Shown here: positions 53,912-62,019 of the stretch, in pieces
Layout of the letters: the number at the start of each line of letters is the position of its first letter
Position numbering within the stretch: the first letter of the stretch is position 1
NCBI GenBank assembly: GCA_016234115.1
Contig: JACRHD010000043.1
Span: forward strand, 1-64,000
Direction of reading: 5' to 3'
DNA from: Nitrospirota bacterium
GTDB taxonomy: Bacteria > Nitrospirota > Thermodesulfovibrionia > UBA6902
Length of the DNA: 64,000 bases
Translations under genes and position numbers: made by a program
Notes under the pieces: generated by a model
The model's input: the letters and a program-made list of their open reading frames with translations, nothing else
Databases searched by the model: none
What the model was told of the DNA's origin: nothing

Positions 53912-55000
53912 ATGAAATTCCCTTCGGACGATGCCCTCAATGAGGCATCAGAGACAGTGGAGATCTTCGGTCAGAAAGGGGTTTCGCGCAGGGACTTCAT
54001 GAAGTTCTGCACCGGCATGGCCGCAATCCTTGCGCTTCCGGCAACATTTATCCCCAAAATCGCAGAGGCGGTCAGCGGTCAAAAGCCTTACGTCGTATGG
54101 CTTGAATTCCAGGACTGCGCCGGCGATTCCGAGTCCATGCTGAGGGCGAGCAAGCCCACAATCGCGTCGATTGTCCTGGACGTCATTTCCCTCGAGTATC
54201 ACGAGACGATCATGGCGCCTTCGGGCAAAAATGCGGAGAAGTCCCTCATGGATGTCGTGAATAACCAGAAAGGGAAGTACATCGCAATCGTCGAGGGCGC
54301 GATACCTCTGAAGGACGGAGGCGTCTATTGCTGCATCGGCGGCAGGTCTGCAATTGATATTGCAAAGGAGGTCTGCGGCAACGCGGCCTTCACCATCAAT
54401 GTCGGGTCATGCTCAAGCTGGGGCGGCATAGCCAGCGCCAAGCCCAATCCGACAGGCGCTGTCGGAGTCGGAGAGGCAGTGCCGGGAATAACTTACGTCA
54501 ACCTTCCCGGCTGCCCGATGAATGTTGAAAACGTAACAGCAACGATAGTGCACTACCTGACCTTCGGAACATTGCCTTCTGTCGATGAGAAGCATCGCCC
54601 GTACTTCGCTCACGGCAAGACCGTGCATGACAATTGCGAAAGAAGGGCGCATTATGACGCGGGGCAGTTTGTCAGGCAGTGGGGAGACGAAGGACACAGG
54701 CAGGGCTGGTGCCTCTATGAAATGGGATGCAAAGGACCTGTGGCCCACTTCAACTGTCCTTCCATCAGGTGGAACGGCGCGACAAGCTGGCCGGTCCAGG
54801 GAGGACACGGGTGTATCGCATGCGCTGCCGACCACAACTGGGATGAGGCGTATCCGTTTTACAGCAGACTTCCCAATGTCCCGGGTTTCGGCATAGAAAG
54901 CACGGCTGACAAGATCGGGGCGGGGCTTGCAGCAGCAACAGCCGCGGGTCTCGTGCTTCACGGAGTCGGCCGCGCGATTTCCTCCAAAAAGGAGGAATGA
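53912..55000 (+). CDS. NiFe hydrogenase small subunit with Asp in the proximal-cluster motif
   Basis: 362 residues from ATG 53912 behind AAAGGAGGTGG. Tat signal VSRRDFMKFCTGMAAILAL, so exported folded to the periplasm. Fe-S ligands: the proximal motif reads QDCAGDSESML, whereas group 1 enzymes have CxGC, so the fourth ligand position is Asp; the other two are in NVGSCSSWGG and LPGCPMN. Distal and medial cluster residues are normal (HDNCERR, WCLYEMGCKG, FNCPSIRWN, GHGCIACAADH). A C-terminal helix (AGLAAATAAGLVLHGV) can anchor it in the membrane. An Asp-ligated proximal cluster is known in the actinobacterial-type hydrogenase of Ralstonia. Pairs with the UGA-containing large subunit downstream. 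Confidence 0.9.
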   Translation: MKFPSDDALNEASETVEIFGQKGVSRRDFMKFCTGMAAILALPATFIPKIAEAVSGQKPYVVWLEFQDCAGDSESMLRASKPTIASIVLDVISLEYHETIMAPSGKNAEKSLMDVVNNQKGKYIAIVEGAIPLKDGGVYCCIGGRSAIDIAKEVCGNAAFTINVGSCSSWGGIASAKPNPTGAVGVGEAVPGITYVNLPGCPMNVENVTATIVHYLTFGTLPSVDEKHRPYFAHGKTVHDNCERRAHYDAGQFVRQWGDEGHRQGWCLYEMGCKGPVAHFNCPSIRWNGATSWPVQGGHGCIACAADHNWDEAYPFYSRLPNVPGFGIESTADKIGAGLAAATAAGLVLHGVGRAISSKKEE

Positions 55001-55002
55001 TT

Positions 55003-55085
55003 TCACAGATAAAAACCCGATTACACTGATGAAAAAGTTATCTGTGTAATCATCTTTAATAATCGGTGTAATCAATTTCATGAAA
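55003..55085. repeat. Short relative of the 180-bp repeat between hydrogenase subunits
   Basis: ACAGATAAAAACCCGATTACAC and GTGTAATCATCTTTAATAATCGG words form an imperfect hairpin immediately before the large-subunit ribosome-binding site. Confidence 0.5.
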
Positions 55086-55104
55086 TGAAATGGAGGTGAC
55101 TGCA

Positions 55105-56814
55105 GTGGCAAAATTGGTAATTGACCCCATCACAAGGATTGAAGGACATCTCAGGATCGAGGCAAAGGTCGAGAACGGGAAAGTGGTAGACGCCTGGAGT
55201 TCGAGCACCATGTTCAGGGGAATCGAGATCATCCTGAAGGGGAGGGACCCCAGAGACGCCTGGCTGTTTACGCAGCGTATATGAGGCGTCTGAACAACGG
55301 TGCACGCAACCGCCTCGGTGAGAGCGGTCGAAAACGCTTTAGGAATTGTAATACCCGACAACGCACGGATAATCAGAAATCTCATTTCAGGTATCCAGTA
55401 CGTTCAGGACCATGTAATACATTTTTACCATCTCCACGCCCTTGACTGGGTGGATATCGTCAGCGCGCTGAAGGCCGACCCGGCAAAGACATCCGCGTTA
55501 GCGCAGTCCATATCCGACTGGCATAACTCCGGCATGGACTATTTCATGGGCGTCCAGGACAAGCTGAAGGCCTTTGTCGCGGGCGGTCAGTTAGGGCTGT
55601 TTTCCAACGGCTACTGGGGACACCCTGCGTACAAGCTTCCTGCTGAAGCAAATCTCATGGCGGTCGCGCATTATCTCGAAGCGTTGGACTGGCAGAGAGA
55701 GGTCATAAAGATGCAGGCCCTGCTTGGCGCAAAGAACCCCCATGCCCAGACGTACCTTGCGGGCGGGATGTCCATACCTGTGGACCCGAACAGCCAGAAC
55801 GCGCTGAATGCGGGGAGCATCGCCTTTATGCAGGGGGTTTCTCAGAAGGCCCTCGATTTCGTATCAAAAGTCTATATCCCCGACCTCCTTGCCGTAGCAT
55901 CGTTCTATAAGGATTGGGCGGGACACGGCAGCGGTGTAGGGAACTATCTCTCCTACGGCCAGTTCCCCAACGACAGCGAAAGCAATACCGCGAATACCTA
56001 TTTCCCAAGGGGCATCATAAAGGGAAGGGACCTCGGCACAGTGCATCCGGTAGACCACACCAAGGTTTCTGAATATGTCACCCATTCGTGGTATGAATAC
56101 TCGGACGGGGACGAAAAGTCCAGACACCCGTGGGAAGGCGAGACCAACTACAAATATTCGGGACCGCAGCCGCCGTATGAATATCTCGATACCGACAAGA
56201 AATACAGTTGGCTGAAGGCCCCGCGTTATGACGACATGTCTATGGAAGTCGGACCCCTTTCCCGCATGCTCGTGGCCTATGCCTCGGGGCATCCGAGGGT
56301 GAAAGAAGTAGTCGATTCCGTCCTGAAACACTTAGGGGTCGGTCCGGCCGCGTTGTTTTCTACACTCGGAAGGGTCGCGGCAAGGGGCATAGAAACACTT
56401 GTTACAGCGGAGATGCTTCCCGTGTGGATCGGGCAGCTCGCGGAGAACATGAAAAAGGGAGACCTCAAGATCCACAACGGCGAGAAATGGGACCCTGCTA
56501 CGTGGCCGAAAGAAGCGCAGGGGTACGGTCTCTACGAAGCCCCGCGCGGCTCTCTTGGGCACTGGGTAAAGATCAAGGACGGCAAGATAGAGAATTACCA
56601 GTGTGTTGTTCCCGGAACATGGAACGGCTCTCCGAGAGACGCTAAAGACCAGAGAGGCCCGTACGAGGAAGCCCTGATAGGGACGCCCGTGGCCAACATT
56701 GAACAGCCGGTTGAAATCCTCAGGACGATACACTCCTTTGATCCGTGTATGGCCTGCGCTGTTCATGTGCTTGATCCGGACGGGAGAGAGGTTACAAGGA
56801 TAAGAATAAAATGA
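55105..56814 (+). CDS. NiFe hydrogenase large subunit with UxxU in the N-terminal Ni-binding motif
   Basis: 569 residues with two UGA codons read as Sec. Start GTG 55105 behind GGAGGTGA (MAKLVIDPITRIEGHLRIEA). The first motif is FTQRI-U-GV-U-TTVHATASVRAVENALG: UGA at 55282-55284 (Sec60) and 55291-55293 (Sec63) replace both cysteines of RxCGxC, which bind nickel in all known NiFe enzymes. The same frame then runs 507 codons without a stop, ending DPCMACAVHVLDPDG, so the C-terminal CxxC is ordinary and has a cleavable 15-residue tail after His. A SECIS-like hairpin is at 55310-55327. Known NiFeSe enzymes have Sec only in the C-terminal motif. Uptake-type (group 1-like) enzyme with a cytochrome b partner; whether it works as a hydrogenase is unproven. 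Confidence 0.9.
55310..55327 (+). promoter_or_regulatory. SECIS hairpin of the hydrogenase large subunit
   Basis: CCG(C)CUC-GGUGA-GAG-CGG: six pairs, a bulged base three pairs below the apex and a GGUGA loop, almost the architecture of the yedE element. It begins 16 bases after the second UGA and 25 after the first, so one hairpin could serve both. Confidence 0.75.
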
Positions 56815-56922
56815 AAATGAAGCCACAGAGGCCGCAGAGGGAAGAAGTTGGAAATTGGAAATTGTAAATTTCCAATCTGAATTTTTCCTCTGTGTTCTCT
56901 GTGGTTAAAAAGGGGGGTAACT

Positions 56923-57588
56923 ATGGCAAACGAAGGGAAGAGAGTGTACACATGGGAATTGCCGGTGAGGTTTACTCACTGGATAATTGCTCTCTGCATT
57001 TTCGTGTTCTCCATTACGGGATTTTATATCGGCAACCCGTTTATGTACGCGATATCTTCAAAGCAGTACATAATGGGCTGGATGAGGTTTATCCATTTTG
57101 TTACCGCCTACGTATTTCTGATGTGCGTGATAATCAGGATTTACTGGGGATTCATGGGGAACAAATACGCCTGCATCTGTGCCTGGTTCCCGTTTTCGGG
57201 GGAAAAGCTGAGCGAGCTTTTCAGCGTCCTCAAGTTTTATTTGTTCCTCAGTAAGAAGGTGCCCTATACCGTCGGGCATCACGCGCTCTCAGGTCTCACA
57301 TACCTGATCGTCTATTTGTTTTTCATCTTTGAGATAGCCTCCGGGTTCGCCCTGTACTCGGTGAATCACCACGGAGCGATCTGGTATATCCTGGGCGGAT
57401 GGCTTACAGGCGCGATGTCGCTTTCCTTTATCAGGCTCTATCACCATCTCGTAATGTACGTGCTGCTGTCCTTCACCCTCGTTCACGTTTATTTCGCGTT
57501 GTATTCCGACAGCAGGGAGAAGAACGGCCTGATGATTTCCATCTTTACGGGGTACAAGTTCTCAAGCGGAAAAGAATCGGACCTGTAG
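56923..57588 (+). CDS. Ni/Fe-hydrogenase b-type cytochrome subunit
   Basis: 221 residues, four or five membrane helices. Starts MANEGKRVYTWELPVRFTHWII, with His residues of the haem-b sites in RFTHWIIALC, MRFIHFVTAY, GHHALSGLTYL and LYHHLVMYVL, the HyaC/HupC pattern. Passes electrons from the small subunit to quinone. Start behind GGGGGGTAAC. Preceded by a CCACAGAGG / CCTCTGTG inverted repeat (56822-56905). Confidence 0.92.
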   Translation: MANEGKRVYTWELPVRFTHWIIALCIFVFSITGFYIGNPFMYAISSKQYIMGWMRFIHFVTAYVFLMCVIIRIYWGFMGNKYACICAWFPFSGEKLSELFSVLKFYLFLSKKVPYTVGHHALSGLTYLIVYLFFIFEIASGFALYSVNHHGAIWYILGGWLTGAMSLSFIRLYHHLVMYVLLSFTLVHVYFALYSDSREKNGLMISIFTGYKFSSGKESDL

Positions 57589-57605
57589 CAAATGAGAGGG
57601 AAGAA

Positions 57606-57694
57606 TCAGTAGCAGGTAGTTAGTAGTAAGTAGTAAAGGGAAAAATTCTTAAAGTGTCCCCCCCTAACTACTAACTACTTGCTACTAACTGCTT
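57606..57694. repeat. Low-complexity hairpin, AGTAGTTAGTAGTTAAG family, copy 2
   Basis: Left arm GCAGGTAGTTAGTAGTAAG, right arm CTAACTACTAACTACTTGC. It ends four bases before the next start codon. Confidence 0.7.
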
Positions 57695-57697
57695 GAT

Positions 57698-58510
57698 ATG
57701 AATACAACCGACATCATGGATCTTGCCCTGAAAATGTCAGGGTTCGACAAAGTCCCGGGCGACTCGGAGATCTTCAATCACGGCGAGAATATCCGGCGCA
57801 TCCTGTTCGGGATAGATATCGGCGATGACGATGTGATCAGGGCAAAAGATTCCGGGATGGACCTCGTCATCTCGCACCATCCGCCGAACAACATTCCGGG
57901 AAAACGCTTTGTCGAGGTCATAGACAGGCATGTTGAGTTCATGGTTAAGGCGGGCGTTCCTATTGATGTGGCCAGGGAAGCGGTCATCCCGGTCAAGGAA
58001 AGATTTAAGTTCAATCCCCTCAGAACTCACGATGACATCATCGCTTTGTCCCGCAGGCTCAATATCGCGTTAATGAACATTCATCAACCCTGTGACGAAA
58101 TGGGCAGGAGGATACTCCAGTGCGTCATGGACAAGGCGGGCAAGGTCGGGACTATCCGGGAACTGATAAGCAGTTACAACGCTCTTGATGAATTCAGCAG
58201 GGCGGGAAGGCCTGTTGAACTGATTTGCGGCAGCCCGGATGCCGTCATCGGAAACGGGATCGTCATTCACGGCGCTGGGACAAACGGGGGGCATACAGTG
58301 GCCGACGCCCTGTTCACCTACGGCATGAACACGGTCGTCTACATTCATGTCCTGCCCCATCAGAATGCGGACCGTCAAAGGCTGATGAAAGAGAACAAGG
58401 GAAACCTGCTCGCAACCGGTCACTTCCCTTCAGACGCCCTCGGGATCAATCCCCTGATCAAAGAGCTCGAACTCAGAGGAATGGAGGTTGTGATGTGCAA
58501 TGGATTGTAG
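57698..58510 (+). CDS. NIF3/YbgI family metal-binding protein
   Basis: 270 residues. Di-metal site motif DLVISHHPPNN, GIDIGDDDVIRAKDSG before it, and a second His/Asp region later (HGAGTNGGHTVADAL, IHVLPHQNADRQRL, LATGHFPSDALG). The family is widespread with debated function (GTP cyclohydrolase-like or dinuclear hydrolase). No ribosome-binding site is visible because a repeat hairpin abuts the ATG. It interrupts the hydrogenase region without an obvious link. Confidence 0.78.
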   Translation: MNTTDIMDLALKMSGFDKVPGDSEIFNHGENIRRILFGIDIGDDDVIRAKDSGMDLVISHHPPNNIPGKRFVEVIDRHVEFMVKAGVPIDVAREAVIPVKERFKFNPLRTHDDIIALSRRLNIALMNIHQPCDEMGRRILQCVMDKAGKVGTIRELISSYNALDEFSRAGRPVELICGSPDAVIGNGIVIHGAGTNGGHTVADALFTYGMNTVVYIHVLPHQNADRQRLMKENKGNLLATGHFPSDALGINPLIKELELRGMEVVMCNGL

Positions 58511-58523
58511 AAACCCAGAAGAA

Positions 58524-58610
58524 AGTAACAAGTAGTTAGTAGCTGGTAGTTAAGGGGAAAACTTTCGAAAGCTGTTCCTTAACTACTAACTACTTGCTAC
58601 TAACTACTTC
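58524..58610. repeat. Low-complexity hairpin, AGTAGTTAGTAGTTAAG family, copy 3
   Basis: Left arm AACAAGTAGTTAGTAGC, right arm TTAACTACTAACTACTTGC. Lies between the convergent NIF3 and channel genes and could terminate both; the right arm overlaps the last channel codons. Confidence 0.7.
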
Positions 58611-59587
58611 AGTTCATTTATCAGCGCTACGTCGCCCATAACAATAAGAATATTATTTTCATTCAGCACCATCGTCTTCGATGGATTTATGATGTATTCT
58701 CCAGCCGGCTTTATCATAATTGCCACAACGCAAACGCCTTCTTTTTCGTACAGGCAGGTGTCCTTAAGGGCCTTTCCCCTGTAAGGCGAATCCGGGGTGA
58801 TCTCAATATTTTCAATCCGGACGGTCCGGTCCTTGTTTCTGAGCATTGTATCGAGAAACGTCACTACAGACGGCCTGACGGCTTCCGACGCCATTCTCAG
58901 TCCGCCGATAAAATTCGGCAGCACAACGCCGTCCGCGCCGGCCATTCTGAGTTTCTGTTCCGACTCTTCCTCAACTGCCTTGGATATTATCCTGACAGAG
59001 GGATTCAGGCGCTTGACCGTTACCACTACAAGGAGGTTCTCCGCGTCGGTATGCAGGGACGTTATCAGCCCGGCTGACTTTTCTATACCGGCTGCCAATA
59101 GTACTGCATCGTGGGTAGCGTCGCCCTGGATGCAAAGAATGTTCTTGTCAATAAGTCCTTTTATCTTCTCAGGGTCTTTTTCGATCACAACAAAGCTTCT
59201 TTTAGTCTTGAGAAGTTCTTCAACAACGTATCCGCCGGTCTGGTTAGCGCCGCAGACTATATAGTGGCCGGCAAGTTTTTCTATTTTCCTGTCCATTTTC
59301 TTCCTCCTTAAGACGTCCGAAAGTTCACCCTCTACAATAAATGCCGTTATTACGGATATGCCGTATACCAGGACCCCTGTCCCGCATAATATCAAAAATG
59401 TTGTAAATACCCTGCCGGGGACGGACAGATCATGCACCTCGCCGAAGCCGACGGATGAAAGCGTTATCACCGTCATATAAAAAGCATCAAAGATTGACCA
59501 GCCCTCAAGATAAACATATCCGGTGATCCCGGACAGAAATACAAGAAGCAGAAGTGTAAATGCCCCGATCAATTTCTTTTGCAACAC
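58604..59587 (-). CDS. Two-TM potassium channel with RCK (TrkA) domains
   Basis: 327 residues. TM1 (KLIGAFTLLLLVFLSGITGYV), pore loop ITLSSVGFGEVHDL (SVGFGE in place of TVGYGD), TM2 (VFTTFLILCGTGVLVYGI), then a RCK N domain (HYIVCGANQTGGYVVEELL, VVIEKDP) and a RCK C domain (from about 240, ITPDSPYRGKALKDTC). The altered selectivity filter may change ion preference. Membrane protein; ligand unknown. Confidence 0.88.
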   Translation of the reverse strand: MLQKKLIGAFTLLLLVFLSGITGYVYLEGWSIFDAFYMTVITLSSVGFGEVHDLSVPGRVFTTFLILCGTGVLVYGISVITAFIVEGELSDVLRRKKMDRKIEKLAGHYIVCGANQTGGYVVEELLKTKRSFVVIEKDPEKIKGLIDKNILCIQGDATHDAVLLAAGIEKSAGLITSLHTDAENLLVVVTVKRLNPSVRIISKAVEEESEQKLRMAGADGVVLPNFIGGLRMASEAVRPSVVTFLDTMLRNKDRTVRIENIEITPDSPYRGKALKDTCLYEKEGVCVVAIMIKPAGEYIINPSKTMVLNENNILIVMGDVALINELK

Positions 59588-59837
59588 TCAGGGACCCCCT
59601 TTGACCATGATACCTTAACGGCTCTCTTAAGATACCATTATTAATGATGCTCTTGGAACATTGTGAATACTCCCCCAGGGGCAAGGGTCAGGGGGCAAGG
59701 GTCAAGGGAAGAATTGTTTTTGTGTTTCGGGAGTCCCTCCCGAAACCGATCCGACAAGTATCGCGACGTTACCTTTTCCCTTATCATTGAACGGAGTTTG
59801 TCATGTATAATAGCTGCATGAAAAAGGGAGGTGGTTT
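59588..59837. repeat. Intergenic repeats upstream of the hydrogenase protease
   Basis: Tandem AGGGTCAGGGGGCAAGGGTC near 59682-59708 and a TTTCGGGAGTCCCTCCCGAAA palindrome at 59724-59744. A -10-like TATAAT at 59806-59811 precedes the protease gene. Confidence 0.5.
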
Positions 59838-60317
59838 TTGAATATAGCGGTCTTTGGAATAGGCAATGTACTTCTCAGCGACGACGGCTTCGGCGTACAT
59901 GTGATCAACAAACTGCGCAGTGAATATCAATTCCCCGCGTCCGTTGAACTGATAGACGGGGGGACCAAGGGGCTGGACCTTATGCCGCTGTTTGAGGGCC
60001 GGGACAAGGTCCTGATCATCGACGCGGCAAACTTCAAAAAGGAACCGGGGACAATCGGTTATATCGAGGGAGAAAAAATCCCCGCCTTCCTCAGCGCCAA
60101 GCTCTCTGTCCATCACATCGGGCTCCCTGACATGCTCTTCGTCGCGAAATTAATGGGCACCACCCCTCCCGAAATGTGCCTGATCGGCATCCAGCCGGAG
60201 TCCATGGAAACGGGAACGGACCTTTCAGGCGTTGTCGGCGCAAATCTCGACGCGGTTGTGAAAAGGGTACTGGACAAGCTGAGAGAGTGGGGGGCGGAGG
60301 CGGCGAGAAGGAGTTAA
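59838..60317 (+). CDS. Hydrogenase maturation protease (HyaD/HybD family)
   Basis: 159 residues from TTG 59838 behind GGGAGGTGG. Ni-dependent endopeptidase that trims the large-subunit tail. Motifs GIGNVLLSDDGFGVHV with the first metal-binding Asp/Glu, IIDAANF with the second acid, and HHIGLPDMLFVAKLMG with His. The 3' third is duplicated at 61085-61245. Its expected substrate here is the UxxU large subunit, whose ...CAVH-V... cleavage site is intact. Confidence 0.92.
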   Translation: MNIAVFGIGNVLLSDDGFGVHVINKLRSEYQFPASVELIDGGTKGLDLMPLFEGRDKVLIIDAANFKKEPGTIGYIEGEKIPAFLSAKLSVHHIGLPDMLFVAKLMGTTPPEMCLIGIQPESMETGTDLSGVVGANLDAVVKRVLDKLREWGAEAARRS

Positions 60318-60458
60318 CAGTTATACGAGGTCAATTAATTTAAATATGGAGAGGTGAAAGGGGATATCTTTTCTGCCTGCCTGGACTCAGACGATTCTCG
60401 GCACTCATCTGAAAAAAGTTATCTGAAATGCGTTACAGAGTTATGATATAGTTTACAT

Positions 60459-60923
60459 ATGCTGCCAAAAGTTTATATTGATACGTCCGTTATAGGCGGT
60501 TGTCTTGACGATGAATTTACTGTATGGTCAAAGTTGCTTTTTGAAGAGTTCCGCTCCGGAATCAAGATCGCAGTAGTATCTGATCTTACACTTCAGGAAC
60601 TTGAAGATGCTCCACCTGACGTAAGAAAGATTTTATCTGACCTGCCGGCAGATGCAATAGAATATGTTTTTCTCTCCGATGAAGCCGTTGAACTTGCAGA
60701 TACTTATATTGCACGGGGGGTAGTGACCGAAAAGCATCTTATTGATACACAACATATTGCAATTGCTACGATAGCAAAGGTCGATATCCTGGTCAGTTGG
60801 AATTTTAAACAAATAGTTAATTTGGACCGAATCAGAAAATTCAATGCTGTTAATCTTACGAAGGGTTATCATCTTTTGGAGATAAGGAGTCCGCAGGAGG
60901 TGTTATATGGACAAGAAAATTGA
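60459..60923 (+). CDS. PIN-domain protein (toxin-like)
   Basis: 154 residues. Starts LPKVYIDTSVIGGCLDDEF, with the first acid of the PIN nuclease; further acids at LTLQELEDAP, EKHLIDTQHIAIATI and SWNFKQIVNLDRI. It matches a VapC-like group followed by a very small partner gene, which overlaps it by 17 bases here. A TATGATATAG promoter word is 11 bases upstream. It lies inside the hydrogenase maturation cluster between two copies of the protease 3' end, so it arrived by insertion. Confidence 0.82.
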   Translation: MLPKVYIDTSVIGGCLDDEFTVWSKLLFEEFRSGIKIAVVSDLTLQELEDAPPDVRKILSDLPADAIEYVFLSDEAVELADTYIARGVVTEKHLIDTQHIAIATIAKVDILVSWNFKQIVNLDRIRKFNAVNLTKGYHLLEIRSPQEVLYGQEN

Positions 60924-61059
60924 GGCTGTTAAATTACAGCGGGAGATACGATCAAAATTGAGTAGGAAATATTCAAAATCCCGATCTGATGAATTGCAGG
61001 ACTTAAAAGAAAAATTCGGACATCTTAGAAAGAAAAAAGTCGGCACGCACTCCAGATAA
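60907..61059 (+). CDS. Small basic partner of the PIN protein (antitoxin candidate)
   Basis: 50 residues starting MDKKIEAVKLQREIRSKLS; start behind AGGAGG within the PIN gene, overlapping its end by 17 bases. Mostly helical and Lys/Arg-rich. Small downstream genes of this kind accompany many PIN genes and are presumed antitoxins; no fold assigned. Confidence 0.65.
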   Translation: MDKKIEAVKLQREIRSKLSRKYSKSRSDELQDLKEKFGHLRKKKVGTHSR

Positions 61060-61084
61060 CAAAAGCCGCTCTTCTTCGCAAGAT

Positions 61085-61245
61085 TTATGAAACCACCCCC
61101 AGAGATGTGCCTGAGCGGCATCCAGCCGGAGTCCATGGAAACGGGAACGGACCTTTCAGGCGTTGTCGGTGAAAGACTCGAAGAGGTTGTGGAAAGGGTC
61201 CTGGACAAGCTGAAAGAGTGGGGGGCGGAGGCGGCGAAGAAGTGA
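61085..61245 (+). pseudogene. Duplicated 3' fragment of the hydrogenase protease gene
   Basis: Encodes PPPEMCLSGIQPESMETG, then TDLSGVVGERLEEVV and LDKLKEWGAEAAKK and TGA, nearly the same as the last 55 residues of the protease at 60152-60317 (about 85-90 percent identical DNA by eye). No upstream half. The two copies flank the PIN cassette as direct repeats. Confidence 0.85.
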
Positions 61246-61371
61246 GGTTGTATAAATAAAGAACTTCGGACATGACGACTATTTATATGTCTTTACTTAT
61301 GAACTCCTTAGTACAGTGAATAAGATTTTAAATTTATTGAAAACAACACTGCATTGTGCTATTTTACTGGT

Positions 61372-61713
61372 ATGCTTTTTAAGATGCCCTGCCCGGACAA
61401 CAAACTGATTCGCAATATATCAAGGAAAATCGTAGAAAATTTTGACCCGGAAAAGATAATCCTGTTCGGTTCTTTTGCTGAGGGAACATCAACTGAAGAG
61501 AGTGACATTGATTTGCTTGTAATTATGGAAAGCAATCAAAGGTCTGCAAAGCGCAGCATGGAAATTTCAAAAGTCTGCCGGCCGAAGTTTGTTTCGATGG
61601 ATATCCTTGTCAGAACTCCTGCAGAAATCAAGAAAAGACTGGCGATAGGCGACTACTTTATCAAAGATATACTTGAAAAGGGTAAAGTCCTTTATGACAG
61701 AAAAGCTGGTTAA
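61372..61713 (+). CDS. MNT-type nucleotidyltransferase (HEPN/MNT module)
   Basis: About 113 residues; starts at 61354 (GTG), 61372 or 61384 are possible and none has a good ribosome-binding site. Minimal nucleotidyltransferase with FGSFAEGTSTEESDIDLLVI (GSx10DxD). In HEPN/MNT pairs this is the antitoxin that AMPylates the HEPN RNase. The HEPN gene that should follow is cut off after 15 codons by hypC, so the antitoxin is orphaned. Confidence 0.8.
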   Translation: MLFKMPCPDNKLIRNISRKIVENFDPEKIILFGSFAEGTSTEESDIDLLVIMESNQRSAKRSMEISKVCRPKFVSMDILVRTPAEIKKRLAIGDYFIKDILEKGKVLYDRKAG

Positions 61714-61746
61714 GGAATGGATAGCGAAAGCTGAAGAAGGAGTAAC
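61694..61746 (+). pseudogene. HEPN toxin gene remnant (5' end only)
   Basis: ATG 61694 overlaps the MNT stop and reads MTEKLVKEWIAKAEE, the usual beginning of MNT-linked HEPN proteins, then becomes the hypC ribosome-binding site and start. Reading on, the frame stops at 61777. Confidence 0.65.
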
Positions 61747-62019
61747 ATGTGTGTCGGCGTTCCCATGCAGGTTGTAGAGATAAATTATCCTTCAGGAATC
61801 GCTGCGGCAAAGGGCGTCACGAGGGAGATCGGGTTGCAGCTTTTGCCTCAGGACCAGGTAAAAATAGGCGACCATGTTATCGTGCATGTGGGTTTCGCCA
61901 TAGAGAAGATAGACAAGAAAATGGCCGACGAGATATGGGAGGCCCTGGATGAAGTCCTTCGCCTGATGGACGAGGAGGAGGAAGGTGCACGAGGTTTCAA
62001 TCGCCCTGGGAATGATTGA
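61747..62019 (+). CDS. hypC: Hydrogenase expression/formation chaperone HypC
   Basis: 90 residues. Starts MCVGVPMQVVEI with the essential N-terminal Cys2 that binds the Fe(CN)2CO unit; HVGFAIEKIDKKMADE follows. Delivers the iron centre with HypD to the large subunit. The start lies behind GAAGAAGGAG that also belongs to a HEPN remnant. It overlaps hypA by 35 bases. Confidence 0.94.
   Translation: MCVGVPMQVVEINYPSGIAAAKGVTREIGLQLLPQDQVKIGDHVIVHVGFAIEKIDKKMADEIWEALDEVLRLMDEEEEGARGFNRPGND

Noticed and set aside
55282-55293. The two UGAs as nonsense mutations in a dead hydrogenase gene
   Set aside because: Both fall exactly on conserved Cys codons, the rest of the gene is intact over more than 500 codons, a SECIS-like hairpin follows, and maturation genes are present. 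Sequencing error cannot be excluded from sequence alone.
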